Source: Umbilicaria muhlenbergii
Taxonomy: Eukaryota > Ascomycota > Lecanoromycetes > Umbilicariales > Umbilicariaceae
Length of the DNA: 64,000 nucleotides
Direction of reading: 5' to 3'
Assembly (NCBI GenBank): GCA_000611775.1
Contig: KK106981.1
Location: 5,272,927 to 5,336,926, forward strand
The position numbers and the translations under genes are program-made. The notes under the pieces are model-generated. The model searched no databases, was not told the DNA's origin, and was given only the letters and a program-made list of their open reading frames with translations. This document shows positions 24,542 through 35,193 of the stretch, piece after piece (the stretch's first letter is position 1; each line of letters begins with the position of its first letter).

Positions 24542-25579
24542 TCAATCTATCAGCATTGAGCTTTTTAGCCGCCCGCAGTCTGAGCTACCTCCACTTTGCT
24601 GTGATCTCCGTCTTTTCAACGACTTGGTTCCGACCAGAGTCTTGTGGGCTGTGGCTCCCTCAAGCCGCCACCCCTGGTTCTCCCAATTTTTCCGTTCCTC
24701 TTGGCGAAGCCCAAGTGTATTGCCTACAGGGTAGACCCTGATGGTAAGCTCCTGCGCTCCGGCGTCCTTGGCAATTTCCTCGGCTAGTTGGATGTCCTTT
24801 GTGTATCCTATCGTCAGTGAGTGAATCCCGACCATCTTCCGCAAGGCTTCCGGGATACAAGCATGCACTTTGGTGGTTGAGTTGGAAAATATCTCTTCGG
24901 CAAAATAGAGATTGTCGTTCGGAAGGTTCCAAATATCTCCTCCATCGACTCCGGGCAGATAGACAGTGAGACTGTCCAGATCTTGATTCGAAACGAGGAG
25001 ATGAAGTGTGCGAATGATCAAGCGGACGGTCTTCCTTTCGAGATGCTGAACCACTTTGATGAGCTGGTCGCGGTGCCGTTGGATTTCCTCCCCCTGTGAG
25101 TTCTCCATATCGGCTATTGTCTCAATGAGGCCATAGATGTTTCCACGGCCAGACTCGATTTCGACCCCGTACGCCCACCCGATCTCCAAGTGACGAATGG
25201 AACATCGATTGTGCTCACCGACATCGAGCAACCAATAAAAAATGTCGTTGTTGTCCTCCGCATAAAGGACAATCCTGTTTGTACGGTAGAAGACTGGAGT
25301 AGCTTCTTTATTGATAAGTCGACATGTACGGAGGAAGCTAGCGTTGGTAGGGACGGTGCGATGGCTGTCGCTGCCATAAACCAAACCCTGCTGGCGTGAG
25401 TCCGCGACCCAAGTGTTGGGTGGACCTTGGCTGTAATCATGCTGAGGTTCCCGTGAGAGACCGAGAAGCTCACCGTTGGGCTGGAGAAAGAGGTATTCGT
25501 AGATCATGAGACGGATCTCGGTGGAGAGATCCATAAAACTTGTCGGATTGGCCATAATCGCGCTTAGTATCGTAGACAT
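24542..25579 (-). CDS. F-box-like / DUF7730-type protein, 345 aa
   Basis: An intronless reading frame. Near the N-terminus is DLSTEIRLMIYEYLF, the usual opening of fungal F-box-like proteins. After it comes LRTCRLINKEATPVFYRTN, also typical. Such proteins often belong to lineage-expanded families of unknown role; some F-box members recruit substrates to SCF ubiquitin ligases. The middle and C-terminus are helical with no recognisable LRR or WD repeats, and the last 35 residues are basic and Ser-rich. It sits beside a gene-free, repeat-bearing stretch, as is common for such families. The function is not known. Confidence 0.7.
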   Translation of the reverse strand: MSTILSAIMANPTSFMDLSTEIRLMIYEYLFLQPNGELLGLSREPQHDYSQGPPNTWVADSRQQGLVYGSDSHRTVPTNASFLRTCRLINKEATPVFYRTNRIVLYAEDNNDIFYWLLDVGEHNRCSIRHLEIGWAYGVEIESGRGNIYGLIETIADMENSQGEEIQRHRDQLIKVVQHLERKTVRLIIRTLHLLVSNQDLDSLTVYLPGVDGGDIWNLPNDNLYFAEEIFSNSTTKVHACIPEALRKMVGIHSLTIGYTKDIQLAEEIAKDAGAQELTIRVYPVGNTLGLRQEERKNWENQGWRLEGATAHKTLVGTKSLKRRRSQQSGGSSDCGRLKSSMLID

Positions 25580-25668
25580 GGGAAAGACTGGTCATATCGA
25601 AGAGAGTGCTATCTGAGAGAAATTGAGGCATATCCGTGCAATCAGGTATCATTCGAATCTATGGGGCG

Positions 25669-25740
25669 AGGGTCCAACTCAGGGTCCAACTCAGGGTCCA
25701 ATCCAGGGTCCAATCCAGGGTCCAATCCAGGGTCCAAGGT
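25669..25740. repeat. 12-bp minisatellite, six copies
   Basis: Six tandem 12-bp units of AGGGTCCAACTC / AGGGTCCAATCC type. The first two copies end ACTC, the next three end ATCC and the sixth is degenerate (AAGGT). The array lies just upstream of the F-box-like gene. Confidence 0.9.
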
Positions 25741-25824
25741 CCGAGCTTCGTTAAGGTTTGAGCCACGTGTGCATCTTTAACGACGCCGATGCTCGATCGT
25801 ATCACGTGCTCATCAATAACCGGC

Positions 25825-26079
25825 TACTCAGGCTAGTTTTACCGGAGTGCCCAAGAAGCGAGCTTTTGGAACTGTCAATTATCAGACTTGACAACTGAAT
25901 AACTTCACAATACCACCAGATACAAAAAAAATTTCAGCTGTACAACTGTAATGCTCACATAGCTCTACATTTGTGCAGTAGAATGTTTCCTGCTATCTGC
26001 TCATGCCGGGAAGTTATCCCCTGAAAACCACAATTCTTCTTGTGGTTGTTTGGGCACTCCGGTAAAACTAGCCTGAGTA
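25825..26079. mobile_element. MITE-like element with perfect 30-bp terminal inverted repeats
   Basis: Positions 25825-25854 and 26050-26079 are perfect reverse complements over 30 bp (outer ends TACTCAGGCTAG...). The 195-bp interior is AT-rich and non-coding and contains a small hairpin (AACCACAA / TTGTGGTT). Both outermost bases are TA, so a TA target-site duplication with inverted repeats starting CTCAGG is plausible, as in Tc1/mariner or pogo-derived MITEs; the family is inferred. Perfect arms suggest recent mobility. No transposase is encoded in the window. Confidence 0.75.
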
Positions 26080-27973
26080 TTCCTGCCCACAAATCACGGA
26101 GAGCTTTGAGCAAGTTCCTTGGTGGCGGAAGCACGACTTCGGAAGTCTCCTCTCCCATTCCACCTGGGCGAGCAGGATGAGATGGCGTGGGGAGAAACAG
26201 CCAACTTTCTACGCGCTCGACATCAAGAGCAATTACATTACCTGTCTTGATTGTTGAGTGGTTGAGCGTCCCCTAAACTGAGGGCGGGCTGCATGGTTTA
26301 TGTCCGGTTCTCTTACTTACGGGCTGCGCCATTTCCGAGGACCTTGCTGCAAAAAAGAGGATGAAGCGCGCATTATTGACTTCGACCTTACATTCTCATC
26401 ACCTCAGAAAAGGTTCGCAGGGAACAGCAGCTGCATGTAGGTAGTCTTCTGCCTGGTTGCAAGGACCTTGGGATTATGCATACGAGTCTCGAAAAATTGT
26501 CATGCGAGACGCTGTCCAGCTCTGCCCTAACCACATCGGCCCGAACAAGCGAAGAGAGTCAGTGGGAAGATCGTACTTAGATCTGAGTGATCAGCAAACA
26601 ATGCAATTTTGCTTGTCAGATCTTTCTGCGTTTAACCGATGAGGACTGTAGAGTACTGATAATTAAGTCATCTCAAGTAACTTGCCTGGGGCTTCAGGTC
26701 ATCATAAGCGGAGTTCTACGCTACCGAGCGCTGGAGACGTGAAGGAGCAATGGATCGAATGCACGATTTCTGAGCAAGATGCTTGCTAATGTAAAGTAAT
26801 GCCCAACAATGCAATAGGGATTGCGTACCTGTGCATCAATGAGCCTGTCATCGGCGGATCGTTCCTTCACTAGCATGGCTAAGTCAACGAGCGATACGGC
26901 ATACATCTGACTCTATTGACGAACCTGAAACACTCTCCTTACGACTGTCGGTCTGCAGACGATGTATGTGACGACGAATGATCTTGGAGGAAGAAAGGGT
27001 ATGACTCTTCCAGATGTGTTTCATGATTGAAGATCCCCTGCAGCGGCAAGGCCAGCCAAGCTGGAACCAATAAGATGCAGCTGAGGCTAAAATGCCATTC
27101 GGCGCGTGCTGCAACTCCACCTTCCCTCTGACCTCTTCAATTCTGCGTCCTGCTCCATCTCAGTAAGCCTTGCACAGGGCGCTTTGGCGCCTATCTAGCC
27201 TTGAAACAGTCGCAAACGCTCATTCAATGCTTCGAGAATAACGAGAACAATGTGATGGTCGCTATATATGGCCGGCGCTTGGCAAATTGAAACATGGTCA
27301 ATTACACTGGCGCCCCATACCGAGACCACCGGCATCTCCATTCGGGCTTTGTCGGGCTTTGTCTGACCTGCTTTCATTCATCTGCGGTCCCGTGTCTGTT
27401 TACACTACCGCCAAGGCCATGTGAGAGTACATGTACTCAGCTGAGCCCTGTGGGCAAATTGGAAGTGCTACAATTATAGCACGCGCATCAAACCTTCTCC
27501 ACGTTGACGCGCGACATCATCAGTCCGAGAGAGGCCCTACGTTTCAAGTCATACACGCCTTGGTAAACAATGTCTGCCTTGGTTCCATTTTGGGATTCAT
27601 TCTACCTTTCTCCATGTTTCGAATGCATCTTGGGCCAAAGCCTTATTGAATTATGCTTCTTCGCGTTTCGCCGTAGTTGTGAACTCACTGGTGCTTGTGG
27701 AGGATAAGTATCGCGCCCATGTCCACAATACTTGACTCTCGTGCTTCAGTAATGATACCCATGATGAAACAACTTCTCAGTCACTTATAACGAATCCCTT
27801 TGGCTCTTTCTTTCTCACCTCTTTTCTCACCATAGACTAATACAGCGGAGCGGGTCTCCCATAATAATCGGCGCAAGCTTGACTATCACGAAGAACGGAT
27901 TGCGTGAGTAACTGTTGCCCCACCCTGGTATAGTGGCATCCTGGCTGATGTTTGATACCACAGTCTGGGAAAA

Positions 27974-29611
27974 ATGTCAACACTTCCGCCATACTCCTCC
28001 CGCCCACTTACTCCACCCATTTCCGAGCCTCCTGCGCTGGTGTTCGACAGCAACCATTCCCGCAACACCTCGAGCTCCTCTACTTGGTCCGTCTACTCGT
28101 CACCTGGCTCCGACGACACCAATGCCACCAGCCCTAGTCGTTCACCAGTCAGGCGTCATGGACCTATACTATTGCCGCGAGTCAGGACACAAGATCAAAG
28201 TGTGGAGCCGGCGTACAGAGTAACAAAACCCCACAAGAGAACTTTGTCAAGCACCTGCAACCCTCCAGGACGTGCGCGGTCCACTGTACGACCATCGGTG
28301 CAGCGAAGCACTACCAGCCCTCCGGAATGCGTCTCTCTGATCTCCCCAGTGTCGGCTACCTCACACTTTAGCCTTGGGTCCTGCAGTAGTTCTGCTCTGA
28401 ATTCGCCAATCACCGTGACGCCGTCCTTCTCGCGGGGTGGGGACACACACTCGAGATCCACATCCGCATGTAGCATTAATGATGTGACGCTGGGCAGATT
28501 TGGCTACCCTACGTATCGCCGTGCGCCAGCATACATTACCGGGGCTCAGTATAGTGCTTCATTTACACCAGGGTCATCAACTTTCATACCACCACCGCCG
28601 CCGATACCCCCACAGTCGTTGTGTTATGAAATAGCCAAGGAGCTAGAGTACGAAGGCCAAGATGATCCTCAAACGACCCTTCGGCAATACCTCACCGGCC
28701 CAAATCCAACGGTAATGCTAGTCCCCAAGGACAGTGTCGAGGGTAGAGAGGACCTACATACTCATTTCTGGTGGGACGTCCGCAACACAGAGGTATGGCA
28801 GGATTTCAATCTGGAGACCATCGAGGCTGTGCCCGATTTTCCCGCGCTTCTCGACATTCCCTTCTCAGCCGCCGCCTACAGAAACCCTAATATCGCCCAG
28901 TCCCGCCTGCAACCGCGTTCCGTAGGTGCACTCCAAGAGATCTGCAACGACTTCTACGCCACGAAAGTCACGGCCGCCCTGAAAGCGTCACTGGGGAAAC
29001 ACAACTACATCCAAATGCGGGCCCAAAAACCTCGTGACGGGCCACACTTCGTTTCCAGTTACCAGAACGACATCGAAAGGACCATCGCGGGCAATGGTCG
29101 CGGCCGCGTCGTCGGTCTCGTCAAACCCTTTGACCGCTGGAACACCGGCATGCGGCACGGCAACCCCGTCAAACAAGTCGACTACCTCCAGCACCTCTCG
29201 CATCTGCACCACTACATGCGCGAACACCAATGCCGCTACGGCTTCATCATCACCGAGATCGAACTGGTCTGCGTCCGTGCCGGCACGGAGGGCACACCTT
29301 TTTTCGGCCATTTGGAACTCTCGCCGGCGGTCGAGCTGGCCGCTCAAGAGGGGCTCACCGCGTGTCTGGCGCTGTGGTATCTGCATATGCTGGCGAAGGA
29401 GGAACCGTTGCCGGGGCAGTGCGGGTGGCCGTTGGATATTGGACCGCCGAGTTTGCTGACGAGGTCGCATGTTTTGGGGGAGAGGGACGAGTGGATGCCG
29501 AAGCCGTTGGAGGGGGAGAGGAAGACGGCGAAGAGGAAGAGGGGGTGGGTTTGGCCGGAGGATCCGTATAATAAGAAGACGGAGAAGGCGAGGGTGGGGG
29601 GGAGGTGGTAG
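27974..29611 (+). CDS. Conserved-looking fungal protein of unknown function, 545 aa
   Basis: An intronless frame. Residues 1-205 are Ser/Pro/Thr-rich and disordered with a proline run (PPPPPIPPQ). From about 210 the protein is globular: EIAKELEYEGQDDPQ, HTHFWWDVRNTEVWQDFNLE, then RVVGLVKPFDRWNTG and YGFIITEIELVCVRAG, followed by FGHLELSPAVELA. The spacing of Glu and Lys residues around the YGFIITEIELVCV strand recalls PD-(D/E)XK-like folds in fungal proteins, but this is inference. A basic tail (RKTAKRKRGWVWPEDPYNKK) could be a nuclear signal. The coding strand switches from C-rich to G-rich at about 29310. I do not know the function. Confidence 0.75.
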   Translation: MSTLPPYSSRPLTPPISEPPALVFDSNHSRNTSSSSTWSVYSSPGSDDTNATSPSRSPVRRHGPILLPRVRTQDQSVEPAYRVTKPHKRTLSSTCNPPGRARSTVRPSVQRSTTSPPECVSLISPVSATSHFSLGSCSSSALNSPITVTPSFSRGGDTHSRSTSACSINDVTLGRFGYPTYRRAPAYITGAQYSASFTPGSSTFIPPPPPIPPQSLCYEIAKELEYEGQDDPQTTLRQYLTGPNPTVMLVPKDSVEGREDLHTHFWWDVRNTEVWQDFNLETIEAVPDFPALLDIPFSAAAYRNPNIAQSRLQPRSVGALQEICNDFYATKVTAALKASLGKHNYIQMRAQKPRDGPHFVSSYQNDIERTIAGNGRGRVVGLVKPFDRWNTGMRHGNPVKQVDYLQHLSHLHHYMREHQCRYGFIITEIELVCVRAGTEGTPFFGHLELSPAVELAAQEGLTACLALWYLHMLAKEEPLPGQCGWPLDIGPPSLLTRSHVLGERDEWMPKPLEGERKTAKRKRGWVWPEDPYNKKTEKARVGGRW

Positions 29612-31010
29612 GGGGGGGGTTTTTTTAATGTAATTATTTTTGGAATGCTTGTTATGATGGTATTTGAAATGATCTTGATGGATTAGATGAGATGTTTCTT
29701 GCAGGAGGTGATCGTGCTAGGTTGTACTACGGTGGTTGGAGTTTTGTCGTTACAGCTGATTGTGGTGTGGATGTTAGGGGTACCCTCTTGGAAAATGATG
29801 GGTGCTTTATAGACTAGGAATTACCCGTCTTCATCATCATATTAGTTGAAAGCTAGCATAAGACAAAACACCTTTGAGGCGTCGAGATTGTTTTTGCTCA
29901 AGTGTACTGGACTTGAATATTATTTTCCCTTTCAGCTGCAGGGTTTCAAAGCGCAAAGGAAAAGCGTTGAGTTGGCTCGTTGGGTCCAATTTCACAAACG
30001 CTGCAACATAGAAATGCCAGAACGAAAGCCTCACTTACCCTCCAGCAGTCTCTGAAATAGTTGTCTTTTGTATGCACGAATACATCACACTGCAGTCTAA
30101 TGATATCGTAGGTTGTCGCTCGTGTAGTTCCTGCTCTGTTCTGCCAACGAGTTCATGCCCTCGCGCAATAGCAACATGATCGAGGTTCAGGGTTGACGTC
30201 TTGCCGCCAGTACACATGTCCTTACGCACACCTAGGAGTACTTCTCAGCTGGATACCTTAGCCGCATATTGGTCGGGCGTGGAGTCGGTTGTTAGCTGTG
30301 CCTCTGGCTTCTGGGTCCTTCCTCATTCACGCAAGCTCGTTTCCATAAGCCTGATGAAATGGATCGTTCTGAGATGGACGGCCAGAAGTGCGCACGCGTC
30401 TGTTCCCCCATCATCCAGGTTTGGCCGGCTAGAATTCAGCCGCCAGGCGTACTGACAGATCAAGTCGTAATTCCAAGCAAAAGACACTCCGGGCCCCCTC
30501 AGCGCCAAGCTAACTATGGTAGTGATCTAGAAGGAGTGCCTGCTTGTATCTTGCATGTACGCCGCCGATAATATCCCGACCGTACTCCAGATTGATGCTT
30601 GCGTGCCGTTTCCCCCACGCTAAAACACGGCCCGAGCCGCTTTTGACAGGATCTCTTTGTGCTTGCTTGCAGTGGCGTGAGTGGGCAGTACCTTACGCGC
30701 ATTCGGAAGCTTGGGGAGTGGAGACGCAACACGATCACAACGCGCCATCAACAGTACGCTGCCACTCCTACACCTCTCCATGTCATTGACTGTACCCAAG
30801 CCTCTTCCACATTCACACTGTTCGCTTTTCGACACTCTTTTTCAACGCTCACAATAGCTCGAAGTTTATATATTTTGGTTATCCATCATTATCACTCACC
30901 GAAGACTGCTTGCTTTGGAGCATTGTCCGAAAACCCGTCTACTGCGGTCTTTCAGCAATTCATTCACTTCTCAACAACTCCGAACGTGTGCGTGCTTGCA
31001 AATCACTAAT
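29612..31010. other. Intergenic, no gene recognised
   Basis: About 1.4 kb. It begins with a G9-T7 run immediately after the upstream stop codon (29611-29627). Only short chance frames follow. The right end is the leader of the Nrm1/Whi5-like gene. Confidence 0.45.
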
Positions 31011-32059
31011 ATGGCTGAAACGCCTACGAAGCCTACACGTCGCGTGCTTGTTGACGTGCCGGTCAATACACCTTCAAGACTCCATGCATTGAGCGGTTCC
31101 GCTGGAAAGTCCCATCTTGGAAAGCACATCATGCCCAATGCGACGAAACCCTACGCGGGTCAAAAACGAGGCATTCAGGAAGTCGACGAGCCAGAATCAC
31201 CACCGAACCCGCACCGGATGTTTGCTTCGCGTCAAGATATGCCGTTGGGAGCCACAGTGTATATGGACGAGGTATGAGATAGCTGGCATCAAGGGCTTCG
31301 TAGCATGCTAATTAGAGATCACAGGAACCAGAATTAGCACGTACCCCGCCTTCACAGACGAACGATGCAAATGAGATCGCCTTCGGTAGCACCTCGCAGC
31401 AAAGCGTCAAGACTTCAATGTCATCCCTGATCGACTTCGACCCGGAGGATGATACTCAGACATCTCAGCAGACGGCAGCGACAGAGTTGACGCAGCCAAC
31501 GCGATCCGCCGCAAGCTTGGTACGTTCAAATAACTCGTAGAGGATCCCCTTGGCTGAACATCCACAGCATGCTGAAACACTCCGCCTTCGGTTACGGGTT
31601 GCCATGTTCAAAGTGCAAACAAACCAGACGAGTATACCGATGTCGAGACTTCAGATATCATCCAGTAACACCGGCAGTCGGTCACCAGAAACACTAGGGC
31701 CCCAGGGAAATGTGGCCGAACAGCACTCAAACCAAGCAGCATTGCCGAGACTTCTTCCAGCGCCGATACTTCGGCCAACCGCGTACTCTGCGCGTCATAT
31801 CACACAAACGCAGGTTCCATCTTCTCCTCCCGACTCCGCCGAGGACAGCCCGAAGCCTGCCATGCAGGAAGAAGTATTTCGCACACCAGCTTTGCCAAGG
31901 CAGAAGAAGCTAGCTTCCCCTCTCCAACTGAGCAGTCCGCCTGACAGTCAGCCTCACGTGGGCGGAAGGCTAGAAGACGAAGAGGATAATCTGACCAGCA
32001 GTGTGGCGAAGGGTAGAGCGGCGAATGGCCTGTTGGGTCTGATGCGCATGGGACGATAG
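31011..32059 (+). CDS. Nrm1/Whi5-like G1/S transcriptional repressor
   Basis: Exons 31011-31271, 31325-31519 and 31568-32059 join in phase to 315 aa. The protein is mostly disordered and Ser/Thr/Pro-rich. The only conserved segment is HAETLRLRLRVAMFKVQTNQ (starting about residue 153), which matches the GTB motif by which Whi5 and Nrm1 bind the SBF/MBF transcription factors. Several S/T-P sites (for example NTPSRLH, RTPPSQ, RSPETL, RTPAL) could be CDK targets, as in Whi5. The third exon begins exactly at the GTB motif. It likely restrains G1/S genes in the nucleus. Whether it is the Nrm1 or the Whi5 counterpart cannot be told. Confidence 0.8.
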
Positions 32060-32594
32060 CAACAATATCGATGGTATCGAAGAGGGATCATGAAGATAGC
32101 ACACTCCGGATCTCAGTGCTGCGGCGTTGTCTTTGCCGTTGGTTGCATTGTCGGGCTGTTCTTGCTGTTTGCATTTCCAGGTTGCCTTCATTTGCACGGT
32201 TCTGTTGCATGAGGCACGGTGGTATATTCCTATCCTAGATATGTGGCAGAGGATTTCACATTTGCCCTTGACAGTGCGATCGCACACATGAAACAGTGTG
32301 ATATGCTCGTAGATGCGATGACCATGCGCGGCAAGTTGGAGCACCCCGTGTGTAGATAGCCGAGATACGAGTACAAACAACGAACCTCATCCGGAAGTCG
32401 TCCTCAATAACGACCACGGGATCGACCGACTTATCTAACTAGCACAACACTTCGATCACACGCTATTACTATATAGACATACGCATGATCTAGCTCTTGC
32501 AGTCCCGATAGCTCTTAAAGAGCCACGCGGATTATCTCCCCCGCTTTCCTACACAGTCTGTACATCGCCAATACTCCTACCATAACCCGCAACA
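32060..32594. other. Intergenic, no gene recognised
   Basis: The 3' flank of the Nrm1/Whi5-like gene and the promoter of the transporter gene that follows on the same strand. A 136-codon antisense frame is not credible. Nothing else seen. Confidence 0.4.
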
Positions 32595-34016
32595 ATGGCG
32601 ACCAAGGCTTTGGTACCATTCCTGGTAGCGATGATGTTACTGACCGGTGTCTGCAATACTTTGCTCACCAAGTATCAAGTGAGTTGATCACGTACCCCGT
32701 GCCGGATATAAGTAGCTAACATAGCCAAGGACCTGCAATGTGTCCGCAACTGCCATTCCAGTGATCCGAAGAAACGGCAGCACTTCGAACAGCCGGTCAT
32801 ACAAACGTATATACTTCATATACACTCTGTCAATATCAAGCTGACGTAACATAGAGCCCAAATGTTCATCGGCGAAATGGGATGCTGGCTCGTCGTCGCG
32901 GGCTTCAACATCTACAAGCGATACTTTGCCAAAACCGCACCTTTGCTCCAAGGCGGCTACGAAAACGTCAACGATACCCACTATGGCCCTGACTCGGACG
33001 AGGAAGACGGGCTACTATCAGATAGTCGCTCAGCCCAGGACGCAGCGAATCCTGCCGCGAAACCCTTGGTTGCGAACACTGACAATCGACGAGAGCTTGT
33101 TGGGTGGAGAGTCATACTTCTAGCGCTCCCCGCGTGCTGCGATATTGCCGGCACGACGTTGATGAATGTCGGATTACTGTTCGTGGCAGCGAGTATCTAC
33201 CAAATGACTCGAGGCGCCTTGGTGTTGTTTGTCGGTCTCTTCAGCGTCATCTTCCTACGCCGGAAGCTTTATCTCTATCAGTGGGCATCGCTGTTTATTG
33301 TGGTCCTCGGTGTCGGTATTGTTGGGCTGGCTGGAGCTATTGCGCCGAATCCACAAGCAAAGCCGGGGCCAAGATCCGTTGTGGAGACTGGGATGCTACT
33401 TCTACGAACAGTGTGTGATAATGTCCACGCAACGGCAAGGACGCCGGAAGCGGTGCAGACGATCATTGGGGTTCTTCTGATTGCGGGTGCTCAGATATTC
33501 ACTGCAACCCAGTATGTCCTCGAAGAGTGGATCCTGGAGCAATATGCACTGCAGCCGCTGAAAGTCGTTGGTTGGGAAGGTGTCTTCGGATTCATCGTCA
33601 CAGTATTGGGCATGATAATCCTGCACTTTGCGATCGGCCGGACAGAAAAAGGCCGATATGGTTACTTTGACGCAAAAGAGGGTTGGCGAGAGGTCACTCA
33701 ATACAGGTCCATTGGAATCTCTTCTCTCTTGATCATGATCAGCATCGGCGGCTTCAACTTTTTCGGACTCTCCGTCACCAAGACCGTCAGCGCCACCGCG
33801 AGGTCGACCATTGATACGTGCCGGACGCTCTTCATCTGGATCGTGTCGCTTGGGCTCGGGTGGGAAACTTTCAAATGGTTGCAGATTCTGGGGTTTGCAC
33901 TTCTGGTTTATGGAACGTTTTTGTTCAATGATATCATTAGGCCGCCGTTGAAAGCTTGTGTCCGGAGACAAAGAACCGAGCCTCTCCTGCCAGAGGACCC
34001 TATTGAGCACCTCTAG
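32595..34016 (+). CDS. SLC35F6-like drug/metabolite-superfamily transporter
   Basis: Exons 32595-32678, 32730-32806 and 32855-34016 join to 440 aa. The N-terminus MATKALVPFLVAMMLLTG, the CNTLLTKYQDLQCVRNC segment and MFIGEMGCWLVVAGFN are distinctive of the SLC35F6 group. About ten membrane helices can be picked out, with an acidic loop (DSDEEDGLLSDSRSAQD) between the second and third. The repeated EamA-type pattern includes ASIYQMTRGALVLFVGLFSV and TVSATARSTIDTCRTLFIW. SLC35 proteins move nucleotide sugars or other small metabolites across Golgi, lysosomal or mitochondrial membranes; the substrate here is unknown. The tail ends in an acidic-dileucine-like TEPLLPED. Confidence 0.88.
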
Positions 34017-35193
34017 ATACTTTATCAGAGACTACTAGGTCTCTGTGCCTGCAACAAGATAGCGGCATCGACTACAAGTCACTTACTATCTGTTTTGGAG
34101 GTCCCAGTCAACAGTTCATAATGCTGTCCAGATCCTGGCAGTCTAACGCCCATTGGCCGCTCAACCAGCCTGCTCACCGACAGCCTAGTCGCTCTTGTCC
34201 GGAGGAGCGGGATCGGTCTCTCCCATATCTAGAAAAGACAACACGTCCACACGAACGAAATCAACAAGAACACACTTCCAAAATGAAAGCTTACGTCCGA
34301 TACCTAACCGCCACCTCCGCGTTACCGTCACGCGATCCTGGAAGGAAACAGTCTTGTCAGTCTTCGCAATGGCGCCGTCGGGACAACTCGTCACTCTGCT
34401 AAGCTCTGGGGAAGAGGAAGATCACCCCGGCTTCTGGGCACCACATCATCCTTCTTCACTGCTCCGGTCTTCTGCATCTCCCCGGAGGCCGGCTGCGCGA
34501 TAACAAGCATGAGGACGACCCGTTAGGTCACCCCGTGCGCCTGTACTGTAAGAGACAGGCAGAAGCTACGAGTGCACGCTGCGTACTCCTCAAAGTACTC
34601 AGATCACCGAGAGCAGATACATCGATGTAAGGAATCTTATCTTACAACACGACAATTCCAATCCGGGGGTGCAGATGTGGGATGTTGTACAAACCTTCTC
34701 AGACCTTTTCTCACTCCCAAGCAGGGCCATAATTCCGTCTTATACTGCCTCACTCATCATCTGTATTAGAAATATCATATTCTCAAAGACAGATTTAGAT
34801 TTAGATCTAGCGCGAGAGTAGCTAGCTACAAAAGACCGTACCGCAATGCAGAAAAGCCCCATACCATCCGTAGAAGACAAAACAAAACGATCCTCATCTA
34901 CCCATGACCTGACCTGCCCTCTTCAAGAGGTCCTTTGTTTTGAAACCAGCAAATCCATCTATGCCCGAAAGCCCATCTGTACGTTTCAAAGCGCCCGCGC
35001 AAAACGCCAGCCCGCCACCTTGTCGGCAGGTACATTCCAACTAAATTTCTTGATAACACGCCTTCCTCCCCAACGCCCGTCGCGACCCGAGTGCCCGCCT
35101 CGAACTATCTTATCTTCATCTTCATCTTCCCCAACACCACTAGCAGATCTCCTCCCCCTCATACCGTCCTCCCTCCCCGCCTACAACCTCGTC
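34017..35193. other. Convergent 3' intergenic region
   Basis: Between the 3' ends of the transporter (plus) and Med15 (minus). The plus strand becomes strongly C-rich from about 35080 toward the Med15 stop, mirroring the G-rich 3' end of that gene. The frames at 34121-34503 and 34846-35511 are unsupported or shadows. Confidence 0.45.

Larger units (their letters stand above)
25580..27973. other. Gene-free region carrying a minisatellite and a MITE-like element
   Basis: About 2.4 kb without a supportable gene. It holds the 12-bp minisatellite at 25669-25740 and the inverted-repeat element at 25825-26079 (both listed). The rest, 26080-27973, has only short chance frames. Its right part must include the promoter of the gene starting at 27974. 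Confidence 0.5.
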
